A stretch of DNA of 33,932 nucleotides, taken from the NCBI RefSeq assembly GCF_902506575.1, contig NZ_LR732544.1, positions 2,989,103 through 3,023,034 of the forward strand, given 5' to 3'. The notes beneath the pieces are model-generated. The model did no database searches, was not told where the DNA came from, and saw only the letters and a program-made list of their open reading frames with translations. Shown piece by piece: positions 1 through 7,519 of the stretch. The number at the start of each line of letters is the position of its first letter. The first letter of the stretch is position 1. The position numbers were made by a program, and so were the translations under genes. The stretch is from Streptomyces mexicanus. Lineage in GTDB: Bacteria; Actinomycetota; Actinomycetes; Streptomycetales; Streptomycetaceae.

Positions 1-1458
1 GACTTCGACCTGCGCCGCGGGGAGGTGCACGTCCTGCTCGGCGAGAACGGAGCGGGCAAGAGCACCCTGATCAAGATGCTCTCCGGTGCCTACACCCCCG
101 ACGCCGGGCGGATCCTGGTCGGCGGCGAGGAGGTGCGCATCCAGGGCGCCCAGGATTCCGAGCGGCTCGGGATCGCCACGATCTACCAGGAGTTCAACCT
201 GGTGCCCGATCTGACGGTCGCCGAGAACATCTTCCTGGGACGGCAGCCGCGCCGCCTGGGCATGATCGACCGGAAGAAGATGGAGGCCGACGCGGCCGAA
301 CTCCTCGCCCGGGTCGGGGTGAACGTCTCGCCGCGGGCGCGGGTGCGCGACCTGGGCATCGCCCGGCTGCAGATGGTGGAGATCGCCAAGGCGCTCAGCC
401 TGGACGCCCGCGTGCTGATCATGGACGAGCCGACCGCCGTGCTGACCTCCGAGGAGGTCGAGAAGCTGTTCGCGATCGTGCGGGCGCTGCGCGCGGACGG
501 CGTCGGAATCGTTTTCATCACCCACCATCTGGAGGAGATCGCCGCGCTCGGTGACCGGGTGACCGTCATCCGGGACGGCCGCAGCGTCGGCCAGGTGCCC
601 GCCTCCACGCCCGAGGACGAACTGGTCCGCCTGATGGTGGGGCGGTCGATCGAGCAGCAGTATCCGCGGGAGCGGCCCGGCGGCGACGGCGGGGAGCAGG
701 CGCCCGTGCTGCTCAGTGTCGAAGGGCTCACCCGGGACGGGGTGTTCCACGACATCAGCTTCCAGGTGCGGGCCGGTGAGGTCGTCGGCATCGCGGGGCT
801 GGTGGGCGCCGGCCGTACGGAGGTCGTGCGGGCCGTGTTCGGCGCCGACCCCTACGACCGGGGTGCCGTGAAGGTCGCGGGCGAGGAGCTCAAGCGGCAC
901 GACGTGGGCGCCGCCATGGCCGCCGGGATCGGGTTGGTGCCCGAGGACCGCAAGGGGCAGGGGCTGGTCCTGGACGCCTCGGTGGAGGAGAACCTCGGGC
1001 TGGTGACCCTGCGGTCCACCTCCCGGGCCGGGCTCGTCGACCTCAAGGGGCAGCACCGGGCGGCCGAGCGGATCGCCGGGCAGCTGGGGGTGCGGATGGC
1101 GGGCCTCGGCCAGCACGTGCGCACGCTGTCCGGCGGCAACCAGCAGAAGGTCGTCATCGGCAAGTGGCTGCTGGCGAACACCAAGGTCCTCATCCTCGAC
1201 GAGCCGACGCGGGGCATCGACGTCGGCGCGAAGGTCGAGATCTACCAGCTGATCAACGAACTGACGGCCGCCGGTGCCGCCGTCCTGATGATCTCCAGCG
1301 ATCTGCCCGAGGTGCTCGGCATGAGCGACCGGGTGCTGGTGATGGCCCAGGGCCGGATCGCGGGCGAACTGTCCGCCGACGAGGCCACCCAGGACGCGGT
1401 CATGTCCCTCGCCGTCAGCACTCCTACTACCGAACTGGAGGCCTCCCGTGGCCACTGA
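1..1458 (+). CDS. rbsA: Ribose/sugar ABC transporter ATP-binding protein RbsA, 5' truncated
   Basis: ATP-hydrolysing subunit of a ribose-type (CUT2) ABC importer, acting at the inner face of the membrane. The frame is open from base 1, so the true start lies outside the window; 485 residues are present and about 15-30 are missing. Two tandem ATPase domains are visible. The first has Walker A GENGAGKST near the left edge and Walker B LIMDEPTAVL. The second has the signature LSGGNQQKVVIGKW and Walker B LILDEPTRGID. As usual for RbsA/MglA/XylG, the second domain has no classical Walker A lysine motif (GLVGAGRTE). The stop lies 11 bp inside the next gene, so translation is probably coupled. Ribose specificity is inferred from the linked rbsK and rbsD. 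Confidence 0.93.
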   Translation, partial: DFDLRRGEVHVLLGENGAGKSTLIKMLSGAYTPDAGRILVGGEEVRIQGAQDSERLGIATIYQEFNLVPDLTVAENIFLGRQPRRLGMIDRKKMEADAAELLARVGVNVSPRARVRDLGIARLQMVEIAKALSLDARVLIMDEPTAVLTSEEVEKLFAIVRALRADGVGIVFITHHLEEIAALGDRVTVIRDGRSVGQVPASTPEDELVRLMVGRSIEQQYPRERPGGDGGEQAPVLLSVEGLTRDGVFHDISFQVRAGEVVGIAGLVGAGRTEVVRAVFGADPYDRGAVKVAGEELKRHDVGAAMAAGIGLVPEDRKGQGLVLDASVEENLGLVTLRSTSRAGLVDLKGQHRAAERIAGQLGVRMAGLGQHVRTLSGGNQQKVVIGKWLLANTKVLILDEPTRGIDVGAKVEIYQLINELTAAGAAVLMISSDLPEVLGMSDRVLVMAQGRIAGELSADEATQDAVMSLAVSTPTTELEASRGH

Positions 1459-3400
1459 CACGCTCAAGAGCGGGGCGGGCGCGGGTGCCGCCTCGGGCGG
1501 CCTGCGCCGGCTGCTGCTCGACAACGGCGCGCTGACCGCGCTGATCGTCCTGGTCATCGCCCTGTCGGCGCTGTCCGGTGACTTCCTGACGACGGACAAC
1601 CTGCTCAACATCGGCGTCCAGGCGGCGGTGACCGCCATCCTCGCCTTCGGTGTCACCTTCGTCATCGTCTCGGCGGGCATCGACCTGTCGGTGGGGTCGG
1701 TGGCGGCGCTGTCGGCGACCGTGCTGGCCTGGAGCGCCACCGCGCACGGCGTGCCGGTGCTGCTCGCGGTGGTCCTGGCGGTCGCCACGGGCATCGCGGC
1801 CGGCCTGGTCAACGGTTTCCTCATCTCCTACGGCAAGCTGCCGCCGTTCATCGCGACGCTGGCGATGCTGTCGGTGGGCCGCGGCCTGTCCCTGGTGATC
1901 TCGCAGGGCTCCCCGATCGCGCTGCCGGACTCCGTCTCGCACCTGGGCGACACGCTCGGCGGCTGGCTGCCGGTGCCCGTGCTGGTGATGGTCGTCATGG
2001 GCCTGATCACGGCGTTCGTGCTGGCGCGGACGTACATCGGCCGTTCGATGTACGCGATCGGCGGCAACGAGGAGGCCGCCCGGCTGTCGGGTCTGAAGGT
2101 CAAGAAGCAGAAGCTCGCCATCTACGCGCTGTCGGGGCTGTTCGCCGCGGCCGCGGGCATCGTGCTCGCCGCCCGGCTGTCCTCGGCGCAGCCGCAGGCC
2201 GCCAACGGCTACGAGCTGGACGCGATCGCCGCGGTCGTCATCGGCGGCGCCTCGCTGGCGGGCGGCACCGGCAAGGCGTCGGGCACGCTGATCGGCGCGC
2301 TGATCCTGGCGGTGCTCAGGAACGGCCTCAACCTCCTCTCGGTCTCCGCGTTCTGGCAGCAGGTCGTCATCGGTGTCGTGATCGCGCTGGCGGTGCTGCT
2401 GGACACCGTGCGCCGCAAGGCCGGGGCGACTCCGGCGGCCGCGGGCACGGGCAGCGGCGGCGGCAAGGGCCGGCAGGCGGCGACGTACGGGCTCGCGGCC
2501 GTGGTCACCGTGGCGCTGGTGGCGGCGACGTCCCTGCTGCACACCGGGTCCGGTTCCAGCACGCCGAAGATGGGTCTGTCGCTGTCCACGCTGAACAACC
2601 CGTTCTTCGTGCAGATCAAGTCGGGTGCGCAGGCCGAGGCGAAGAAGCTCGGCGTCGACCTGACGGTCACCGACGCTCAGAACGACGCCTCGCAGCAGGC
2701 CAACCAGCTGCAGAACTTCACCAGTTCGAACCTGGGCGCGATCATCGTCAACCCGGTGGACTCCGATGCCGCGAGCAACTCCGTGAAGGCCGCCGACCAG
2801 GCGAAGATCCCGGTGATCGCCGTGGACCGCGGCGTCAACAAGGCGGCGATCGACGCGCTGGTCGCCTCCGACAACGTGGCGGGCGGCGAGCTGGCCGCCA
2901 AGACCCTGGCCGAGAAGCTGGGCGGCAAGGGCCGGATCGTGATCCTGCAGGGGCAGGCGGGCACCTCCGCGGCCCGTGAGCGCGCGGCCGGCTTCGCCCA
3001 GGGCCTCAAGGCGTACCCGGGGATCCAGGTGCTGGCCCAGCAGCCCGCGGACTTCGACCGCACCAAGGGCCTGGACGTGATGTCGAACCTGCTGCAGGCC
3101 CACCCGGACGTGCAGGGCGTGCTGGCCGCCAACGACGAGATGGCGCTCGGCGCGGTCAAGGCGCTCGGTTCCAAGGCCGGCAAGTCGGTGCAGGTCGTCG
3201 GTTTCGACGGCACCCCGGACGGCCTGACCGCCGTCAAGAAGGGCACGCTGTACGCCTCCGTGGCGCAGCAGCCGACCCAGCTGGGCCGGATCGCCGTGGA
3301 CAACGCGCTGCGGGCGGTCCAGGGCAAGAAGGTCGAGCAGGCGGTGAAGGTGCCGGTCAAGGTGGTAACGAAGGAGAACGTGGCCGGGTTCAGCGGCTGA
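1448..3400 (+). CDS. rbsCB: Fused ribose ABC permease (RbsC) and substrate-binding protein (RbsB)
   Basis: One 650-residue polypeptide joins two normally separate transporter parts. Residues about 25-325 are a CUT2 permease with 8-10 membrane segments and the cytoplasmic coupling loop YAIGGNEEAARLSG at about 202-215. A Gly/Ala-rich linker (about 325-345) leads to one more membrane segment (about 345-365). This is followed by a full periplasmic-binding-protein domain (about 373-650) of the RbsB type, starting MGLSLSTLNNPFF and containing AANDEMALGAVKALG. The extra segment would put the binding domain outside the cell, tethered to the permease instead of being a separate lipoprotein. GTG start at 1448 overlaps rbsA. 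I recall annotated streptomycete homologues as bifunctional carbohydrate binding and transport proteins, so the fusion is real and not an assembly error. Confidence 0.93.
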   Translation: MATDTLKSGAGAGAASGGLRRLLLDNGALTALIVLVIALSALSGDFLTTDNLLNIGVQAAVTAILAFGVTFVIVSAGIDLSVGSVAALSATVLAWSATAHGVPVLLAVVLAVATGIAAGLVNGFLISYGKLPPFIATLAMLSVGRGLSLVISQGSPIALPDSVSHLGDTLGGWLPVPVLVMVVMGLITAFVLARTYIGRSMYAIGGNEEAARLSGLKVKKQKLAIYALSGLFAAAAGIVLAARLSSAQPQAANGYELDAIAAVVIGGASLAGGTGKASGTLIGALILAVLRNGLNLLSVSAFWQQVVIGVVIALAVLLDTVRRKAGATPAAAGTGSGGGKGRQAATYGLAAVVTVALVAATSLLHTGSGSSTPKMGLSLSTLNNPFFVQIKSGAQAEAKKLGVDLTVTDAQNDASQQANQLQNFTSSNLGAIIVNPVDSDAASNSVKAADQAKIPVIAVDRGVNKAAIDALVASDNVAGGELAAKTLAEKLGGKGRIVILQGQAGTSAARERAAGFAQGLKAYPGIQVLAQQPADFDRTKGLDVMSNLLQAHPDVQGVLAANDEMALGAVKALGSKAGKSVQVVGFDGTPDGLTAVKKGTLYASVAQQPTQLGRIAVDNALRAVQGKKVEQAVKVPVKVVTKENVAGFSG

Positions 3401-3445
3401 CCGGTGTCCCGCCCGCTGCCCGCCCGCCCGCTGTTGAGGAGACAC

Positions 3446-4435
3446 ATGTACGACTACGACCTGCTGGTCGTGGGGTCGGCCAACGCCGACCTGGTGATCG
3501 GCGTCGAGCGGCGGCCCGCGGCCGGCGAGACGGTGCTCGGCTCCGACCTCGCCGTCCACCCGGGCGGCAAGGGCGCCAACCAGGCGGTGGCCGCCGCCCG
3601 TCTGGGCGCCCGTACGGCCCTGCTGGCCCGGGTCGGCGACGACGCGCACGGCCGGCTGCTGCTCGACGCGCAGCGGGCGGCCGGCGTGGACACCACCGGT
3701 GTGCTGGTCGGTGGTGCGCCGACCGGGGTGGCGCTGATCACGGTGGATCCGTCCGGGGACAACAGCATCGTGGTCTCGCCCGGCGCCAACGCCCGCCTCA
3801 CTCCCGAGGACGTCCGGGCGGCAGCCGGTCTCGTCGCCGCCTCCCGGGTGGTCTCCGCGCAGTTGGAGGTCCCGTTGGAGACCGTGGCGGAGGCGGTGCG
3901 GCACCTGGCGCCCGGCAGCCGGTTCGTGCTGAACCCCTCCCCGCCGCGTCCGCTGCCGCAGGAGCTGCTGGAGGCCTGCGATCCGCTGATCGTCAACGAG
4001 CACGAGGCGAAGGTCATCCTGGGCGGCGCGGAGGCGGGCGGAACCCCGGAGGACTGGGCGCGGGCCCTGCTGGCGCGCGGTCCGCGCTCGGTGGTGGTCA
4101 CCCTGGGCGCCGAGGGCGCGCTGGTGGCGTCGGCCGAGGGCCTGGCCCGGGTGCCGTCGGTCAAGGTGGACGCCGTGGACACCACCGGAGCCGGTGACGC
4201 GTTCGCCGCGGCGCTGGCCTGGCGGCTCGGCGCGGGCGCGGACCTGGCCGAGGCGGCGGCCTACGCGGCCCGGGTGGGTGCGGCGGCCGTGACCAAGCCG
4301 GGTGCGCAGGAGTCCTACCCGACGGCGCAGGAGGTCGAGCGGCTGTGCTGTGCTGTCCCGGGGGGCGACCCCCGGACCCCCGGCAAGGGCGCGGGCAGCG
4401 CATCCGACGGATCGACGCCAGGAGGATCCCGGTGA
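3446..4435 (+). CDS. rbsK: Ribokinase (PfkB family)
   Basis: Phosphorylates D-ribose to ribose 5-phosphate with ATP in the cytoplasm. PfkB features are clear: N-terminal GSANADLV, the substrate-binding stretch HPGGKGANQAVAAARLGA, and the ATP/anion-hole motif DTTGAGDAF with the catalytic Asp. ATG at 3446 is preferred over upstream in-frame starts because GAGGAG lies just upstream (3436-3441). The protein has 329 residues, about 20-30 longer than typical ribokinases. The extra tail (from about CCAVPGGDPRTPG) is encoded by a C/G-run inverted repeat and looks like a repeat insertion read through as coding sequence. The stop overlaps the rbsD start (GTGA). Confidence 0.93.
   Translation: MYDYDLLVVGSANADLVIGVERRPAAGETVLGSDLAVHPGGKGANQAVAAARLGARTALLARVGDDAHGRLLLDAQRAAGVDTTGVLVGGAPTGVALITVDPSGDNSIVVSPGANARLTPEDVRAAAGLVAASRVVSAQLEVPLETVAEAVRHLAPGSRFVLNPSPPRPLPQELLEACDPLIVNEHEAKVILGGAEAGGTPEDWARALLARGPRSVVVTLGAEGALVASAEGLARVPSVKVDAVDTTGAGDAFAAALAWRLGAGADLAEAAAYAARVGAAAVTKPGAQESYPTAQEVERLCCAVPGGDPRTPGKGAGSASDGSTPGGSR
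4357..4383. repeat. GC-run inverted repeat inside the 3' end of rbsK
   Basis: G-run and C-run blocks form a 7-bp stem (4358-4364 with 4369-4375, loop GCGA) followed by a second C-run block (4376-4383) that could pair with the same G-run. It encodes the PGGDPRTPG tail of RbsK. From memory, similar GGGGCGACCCCCGGACCCC-type elements are scattered in Streptomyces genomes near gene 3' ends; a genome count would confirm this. Confidence 0.6.
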
Positions 4436-4821
4436 AGAAGGCGGGCATCCTCAACCGGCACCTGTGCGGCGCGCTGGCCGAGCTGGGGCACACCGACGAG
4501 GTGCTGGTGTGCGACGCGGGCATGCCGATCCCGGACGGGCCGCGCGTGGTGGACCTGGCGTTCCGCGCGGGGGTGCCGTCGTTCGCGGAGGTGCTGGACG
4601 GGCTGCTGGCCGAGCTGGTGGTCGAGGGCGCGACGGCGGCGAGCGAGGTGCGCGAGGCCAATCCGCGGGCCGCCGCGCTGCTGGAGGGGCACTTCCCCGG
4701 CCTGGCCCTCGTCCCCCACGAGCGCCTGAAGGAGCTGTCCCGCGGCGCGCGCCTGGTGGTGCGCACCGGGGAGGCCCGGCCGTACGCGAACGTGCTGCTG
4801 CGGTGCGGGGTGTTCTTCTAG
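4432..4821 (+). CDS. rbsD: D-ribose pyranase
   Basis: Interconverts the pyranose and furanose forms of D-ribose, supplying the furanose form to ribokinase. The 129-residue product begins MKKAGILNRHLC, the standard RbsD N-terminus containing the catalytic His, and ends with the conserved VRTGEARPYANVLLRCGVFF-like segment. Its length is the family norm. GTG at 4432 is chosen because GGAGG lies at 4421-4425 and because it overlaps the rbsK stop in a GTGA. It is the last gene of the ribose operon, followed 10 bp later by a strong hairpin. Confidence 0.93.
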   Translation: MKKAGILNRHLCGALAELGHTDEVLVCDAGMPIPDGPRVVDLAFRAGVPSFAEVLDGLLAELVVEGATAASEVREANPRAAALLEGHFPGLALVPHERLKELSRGARLVVRTGEARPYANVLLRCGVFF

Positions 4822-4831
4822 CCGGAGGCCT

Positions 4832-4870
4832 CGACGCGTCCTCCCGGACGGTCGCCGGGAGGACGCGTCG
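4832..4870. terminator. Hairpin terminator between rbsD and the convergent imine reductase gene
   Basis: Perfect 16-bp inverted repeat: CGACGCGTCCTCCCGG at 4832-4847 and its complement at 4855-4870, with a 7-nt loop. There is no T-tract on either side, as is common in Streptomyces. It lies between two convergent stops (4821 and 4906), so it probably ends transcription from both sides. Confidence 0.85.
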
Positions 4871-4905
4871 CGTGCTCGACCTGCCGGGCCGAGGAGGACC
4901 GGAGG

Positions 4906-5808
4906 TCAGGGACGGCGCTGCTGTGCGGGCGTGCGCGGGGCCCGGATGCCGTCGATGATGCGGGTCCAGTTGTCCTTCCCGTGGCCGTCGGCGATCGCAC
5001 GGTGGTAGTGCGCCTGGACGGCGCGCGGGAGCGCGAGGTCGATCCCGAGGGTTTCGGTGGTGCCGACGATGTGGTCGGCCGTGGCGCCCATCATGGTCAC
5101 CGTGCTCAGGTGACCCGGATGCTCACCGGCGTCGATCTGCGCGCCGACGTTCTCACCGGCTTCGAGCATGGCCGGGATGCCGGCCAGTGTCGGCATCAGC
5201 TCCGACACCGCCTGCGTCGCGGTGATTCCGGCCGAGCCCAGCAGCGCGGTGGCGTGCATGAGCGCCGACAGGGTCGTCAGGAACACGTCGAGGTGCGCCT
5301 GGTACATCAACTGCGCCAGCCCGGGGTCCTCGCCGAGACGGCGGGGCGTACCGACGCGGCTCAGTACCGGGCGGTGCGCCTCGAACGCCTCGGGCGGGCC
5401 GCTGTAGTACACGAAGGACGCCTCGGTGCCCACCATCGGTGCGGGCACCATCACGCCGCCGGTCACGAACCGCGCCCCGTGCCCGGCCGCCCAGGCCGCG
5501 GCCTCGCGGGCGCGGCCCGGGGTGTCCGAGCTGAGATTGACCAGGGTGCGGCCGGCCAGGGCCGTGGTCGCGCCGTCCAGAACGTCGTACATCGCCTGGT
5601 AGTCGGTGAGGCTGAGGATCACCAGCTCACTCGCCGCGACCGCGTCGGCGGGCGAGGCGGCCAGGGTGGCGCCCTCGGCCACGACGCCGTCGGCGCGGGC
5701 GGCGGTCCGGTTCCAGACGGTGACCGGGTGGCCGGCGGCGAGCAGCGTACGGGCCATGGCCCGGCCCATCGGGCCGAGGCCGAGGAGGGTGACGGGCGTG
5801 GCGCTCAT
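4906..5808 (-). CDS. NADPH-dependent imine reductase / 3-hydroxyisobutyrate-dehydrogenase-like protein (first of a tandem pair)
   Basis: The 300-residue protein has an N-terminal Rossmann domain with GLGPMG at residues 10-15 and VWNRT at 31-35; this Arg/Thr pattern favours NADPH. It has a C-terminal helical dimerisation domain of the imine reductase/reductive aminase type. In that domain AHLDVFLTTLSALMHATAL places an Asp at about residue 174, where I place the catalytic Asp of (R)-type imine reductases by hand alignment. The family reduces cyclic imines or C=N bonds; the natural substrate is unknown. Its ATG overlaps the stop of the upstream paralogue (ATGA, 5805-5808), so both are one transcript controlled from the divergent HxlR promoter region. 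A general beta-hydroxyacid dehydrogenase is possible but less likely. Confidence 0.85.
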   Translation of the reverse strand: MSATPVTLLGLGPMGRAMARTLLAAGHPVTVWNRTAARADGVVAEGATLAASPADAVAASELVILSLTDYQAMYDVLDGATTALAGRTLVNLSSDTPGRAREAAAWAAGHGARFVTGGVMVPAPMVGTEASFVYYSGPPEAFEAHRPVLSRVGTPRRLGEDPGLAQLMYQAHLDVFLTTLSALMHATALLGSAGITATQAVSELMPTLAGIPAMLEAGENVGAQIDAGEHPGHLSTVTMMGATADHIVGTTETLGIDLALPRAVQAHYHRAIADGHGKDNWTRIIDGIRAPRTPAQQRRP

Positions 5809-6728
5809 GCGGCATCCCCCTCGCCGGAGCCAGCCGCGGAACCGACGAGGCGCAGGCTCTCGTAGATCCTCGTGAATCCCTCCGCGCCGTGACCCGCGGC
5901 GATCTGCCGGCTGATCAGCGCCTGGACGGCGGCGATCGGTGCGGGATCGACGCCCTGCTCCTCGCTGGCGCGCACGAGGTGCGACAGATCGGAGAAGTCC
6001 AGGCTCTGCAGGCCCGGGCCGGTGTGGTCGCCGCCGTCGACGACCTTCGCGTAACCGGCGAGTCCGTGGGTCATGGCGGACAGGAACGGAGCCTGCCGGG
6101 CGGCGAATTCGGACGCGCTCATCCCCATGGTGGCGACCATCGCCGCGCCGTGGAAGAAGCCCGTGAACATCTGGTACATCCCCGACAGCATGGCCAGGTC
6201 CAGCAGCGCCGCCCGGCCGGCGTCCTCGCCGTGGAACTCGCTCGTGGCCCAGATCTCCAGGGTCGGCAGGAGGATGTCGTACGCCGCCCGCGAGCCGCTG
6301 TAGAAGATCTGGCCCTCGCGGGAGCGGATCATGTCGGGTACGGCCATGATGGCGCCGTCGAGGTGGTCGGCGCCGTGCCCGGCCGCCCAGACGGCGAGGT
6401 CGCGGGACTCGTTCGGTGTCGTGGTCGTGAGATTGACGAGGGTGCGGCCGCGCAGTTCGCCGGCGACCGGGGCGAGGGTCTCCTGGATCGAGGGGTAGCG
6501 GAGCAGGCAGGTGACGACCACGGGGCTCGCCGTCACGGCCTCGCGGACCGAGCCCGCGGCACGGGCGCCGCGGGCCACTGATTGCGCGGCGCGGCCGGGG
6601 GTTCGGTTCCAGACGGTCACGGAACGGCCGGCGTCGAGCAGCGCGGTCGCCAGCGCGCTTCCCATCGCTCCGAGGCCGAGGACGGTGACGTCGGTCGACC
6701 GGGCCGGATTTCTTGTCGGTTCGGACAT
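5805..6728 (-). CDS. NADPH-dependent imine reductase-like protein (second of the tandem pair)
   Basis: The 307-residue protein has Rossmann motif GLGAMG at about 18-23 and VWNRT at 39-43, followed by the same all-helical C-terminal domain (LLDLAMLSGMYQMFTGFFHGAAM). At the position where the downstream paralogue has Asp 174 this protein has Ser 182, with Tyr 185 close by, so its proton-donor chemistry or stereopreference may differ. ATG at 6728 is preferred because it gives the usual 15-20 residues before the glycine motif; an in-frame ATG at 6737 is nearly as good, and neither has a convincing Shine-Dalgarno sequence. It is the first gene of the two-gene unit, diverging from hxlR. Confidence 0.84.
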   Translation of the reverse strand: MSEPTRNPARSTDVTVLGLGAMGSALATALLDAGRSVTVWNRTPGRAAQSVARGARAAGSVREAVTASPVVVTCLLRYPSIQETLAPVAGELRGRTLVNLTTTTPNESRDLAVWAAGHGADHLDGAIMAVPDMIRSREGQIFYSGSRAAYDILLPTLEIWATSEFHGEDAGRAALLDLAMLSGMYQMFTGFFHGAAMVATMGMSASEFAARQAPFLSAMTHGLAGYAKVVDGGDHTGPGLQSLDFSDLSHLVRASEEQGVDPAPIAAVQALISRQIAAGHGAEGFTRIYESLRLVGSAAGSGEGDAA

Positions 6729-6762
6729 GACGACCATGCTGCGGAACGCTGTATCGTCGCGG

Positions 6763-6803
6763 AAGTACCCACTGTTTACTGCGGTACTTACCTTTTGGTA
6801 AGT
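6763..6803. promoter_or_regulatory. Divergent operator region of the HxlR regulator and imine reductase pair
   Basis: Two overlapping inverted repeats lie in the 86-bp gap. One is ACTTACC-TTTT-GGTAAGT at 6786-6803, a perfect 7-bp palindrome. The other is AAGTACC (6763-6769) with GGTACTT (6783-6789), spacer 13 nt. The first ends one base before the hxlR ribosome-binding site (GAGGAG, 6804-6809), as expected for autorepression. The ACTTACC/GGTAAGT form resembles sites commonly seen in front of HxlR-controlled genes. Binding is inferred. Confidence 0.7.
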
Positions 6804-6814
6804 GAGGAGCGTCC

Positions 6815-7195
6815 ATGGCGAAGGCACCCCGCAACGGCCCCTACATCTGCGGCATCGACGCCGCACTCGACGTGGTCAGCGGCAAGTGGAAGGGCCTCGT
6901 CCTGTGGGAGCTGCACACCCACGGCGTTCGGCGCTTCGCCGAACTGCGCCGCGCGTTGCCGGGTGTGAGCGAGAAGATGCTGACGCAGCATCTGCGCCAG
7001 ATGGAGGAGGACGGCCTCGTCCACCGCAGGGTCTACGCGGAAGTGCCGCCGCGAGTGGAGTACTCGCTGACCGAGTCGGGCGCGGCGCTCAACGACGCAC
7101 TGCGACCGCTCGGCGAGTGGGGGCGCGACCGGATCCGCCGAGAGCGCCTCGACGTCGTCGCGGCTCCCGAGAGCTCGGTGCCGGCGCCCTCCTGA
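6815..7195 (+). CDS. HxlR-family winged-helix transcriptional regulator
   Basis: The 126-residue DNA-binding regulator carries the HxlR signature. A single N-terminal Cys (PYICGIDAALDVVSGKWK, Cys 12) is followed by the winged-helix segment RFAELRRALPGVSEKMLTQHLRQMEEDGLV, then the wing RRVYAEVPPRVEYSLTESG. In characterised members (YodB, HypR) the equivalent Cys senses electrophiles or oxidants. ATG at 6815 has GAGGAG at 6804-6809. It diverges from the imine reductase pair and its upstream gap holds matching palindromes, so it probably controls both itself and the reductases. The inducer cannot be read from the sequence. Confidence 0.92.
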   Translation: MAKAPRNGPYICGIDAALDVVSGKWKGLVLWELHTHGVRRFAELRRALPGVSEKMLTQHLRQMEEDGLVHRRVYAEVPPRVEYSLTESGAALNDALRPLGEWGRDRIRRERLDVVAAPESSVPAPS

Positions 7196-7231
7196 CCACG
7201 AGGGTCGGCGCGCCCGGTCACGGACGTACCT

Positions 7232-7263
7232 CGGGAGGGACCGGCGCCGGCCGGTCCCTCCCG
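7232..7263. terminator. Hairpin terminator after the HxlR gene
   Basis: Perfect 13-bp inverted repeat CGGGAGGGACCGG (7232-7244) and its complement (7251-7263) with a 6-nt loop, 36 bp after the hxlR stop. It is followed by a pyrimidine-rich stretch (7264-7282). Confidence 0.8.
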
Positions 7264-7288
7264 TCTTCCCCTCCCCTGCCCCCCGGAG

Positions 7289-7339
7289 CATCGGAACTCC
7301 TCATGATCCCCCCCGGGTCCCCACCCAGGAGTTCCGATG
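7289..7339. repeat. 13-bp perfect inverted repeat with a 25-nt spacer
   Basis: CATCGGAACTCCT at 7289-7301 is exactly complementary to AGGAGTTCCGATG at 7327-7339. The spacer is C-rich. It is far more AT-balanced than its surroundings. It could be a second terminator read from the left-going operon, an RNA stem, or ends of a tiny decayed element; no gene lies inside. Confidence 0.75.
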
Positions 7340-7519
7340 ACAGGTACGACACGTCGGGCGCGGGAAGGGTTGCACGGTCCTCCGGAATTTCTCCAGGAGA
7401 ATTTTCCGGCAGGCTTTCGGAACCCGCCGGTGAGGCATGCGGGGATGTTCCGGCAGCTTGGCGGTGATGTCGGGGAATGCGGGGAATGCGGGAATTCTCG
7501 GTGAGGCTTTCCGTGGTCG

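Larger units (their letters stand above)
7196..7519. other. Intergenic stretch between convergent genes, with several inverted repeats
   Basis: I see no coding sequence in these 324 bp. It holds the terminator at 7232-7263, a long-loop inverted repeat at 7289-7339, an imperfect AT-containing hairpin near 7383-7411 (CCGGAA/TTCCGG with TTCTCC/GGAGAA inside), and a doubled GGGGAATGC at about 7472-7490. Confidence 0.6.

Noticed and set aside
1427..4003. Very long open frame (858 codons) antisense to the ribose genes
   Set aside because: High-GC codon bias on the sense strand keeps the antisense frame open; the translation is Arg/Gln/His/Asp-rich low-complexity text with no domains, while the sense genes are clear.
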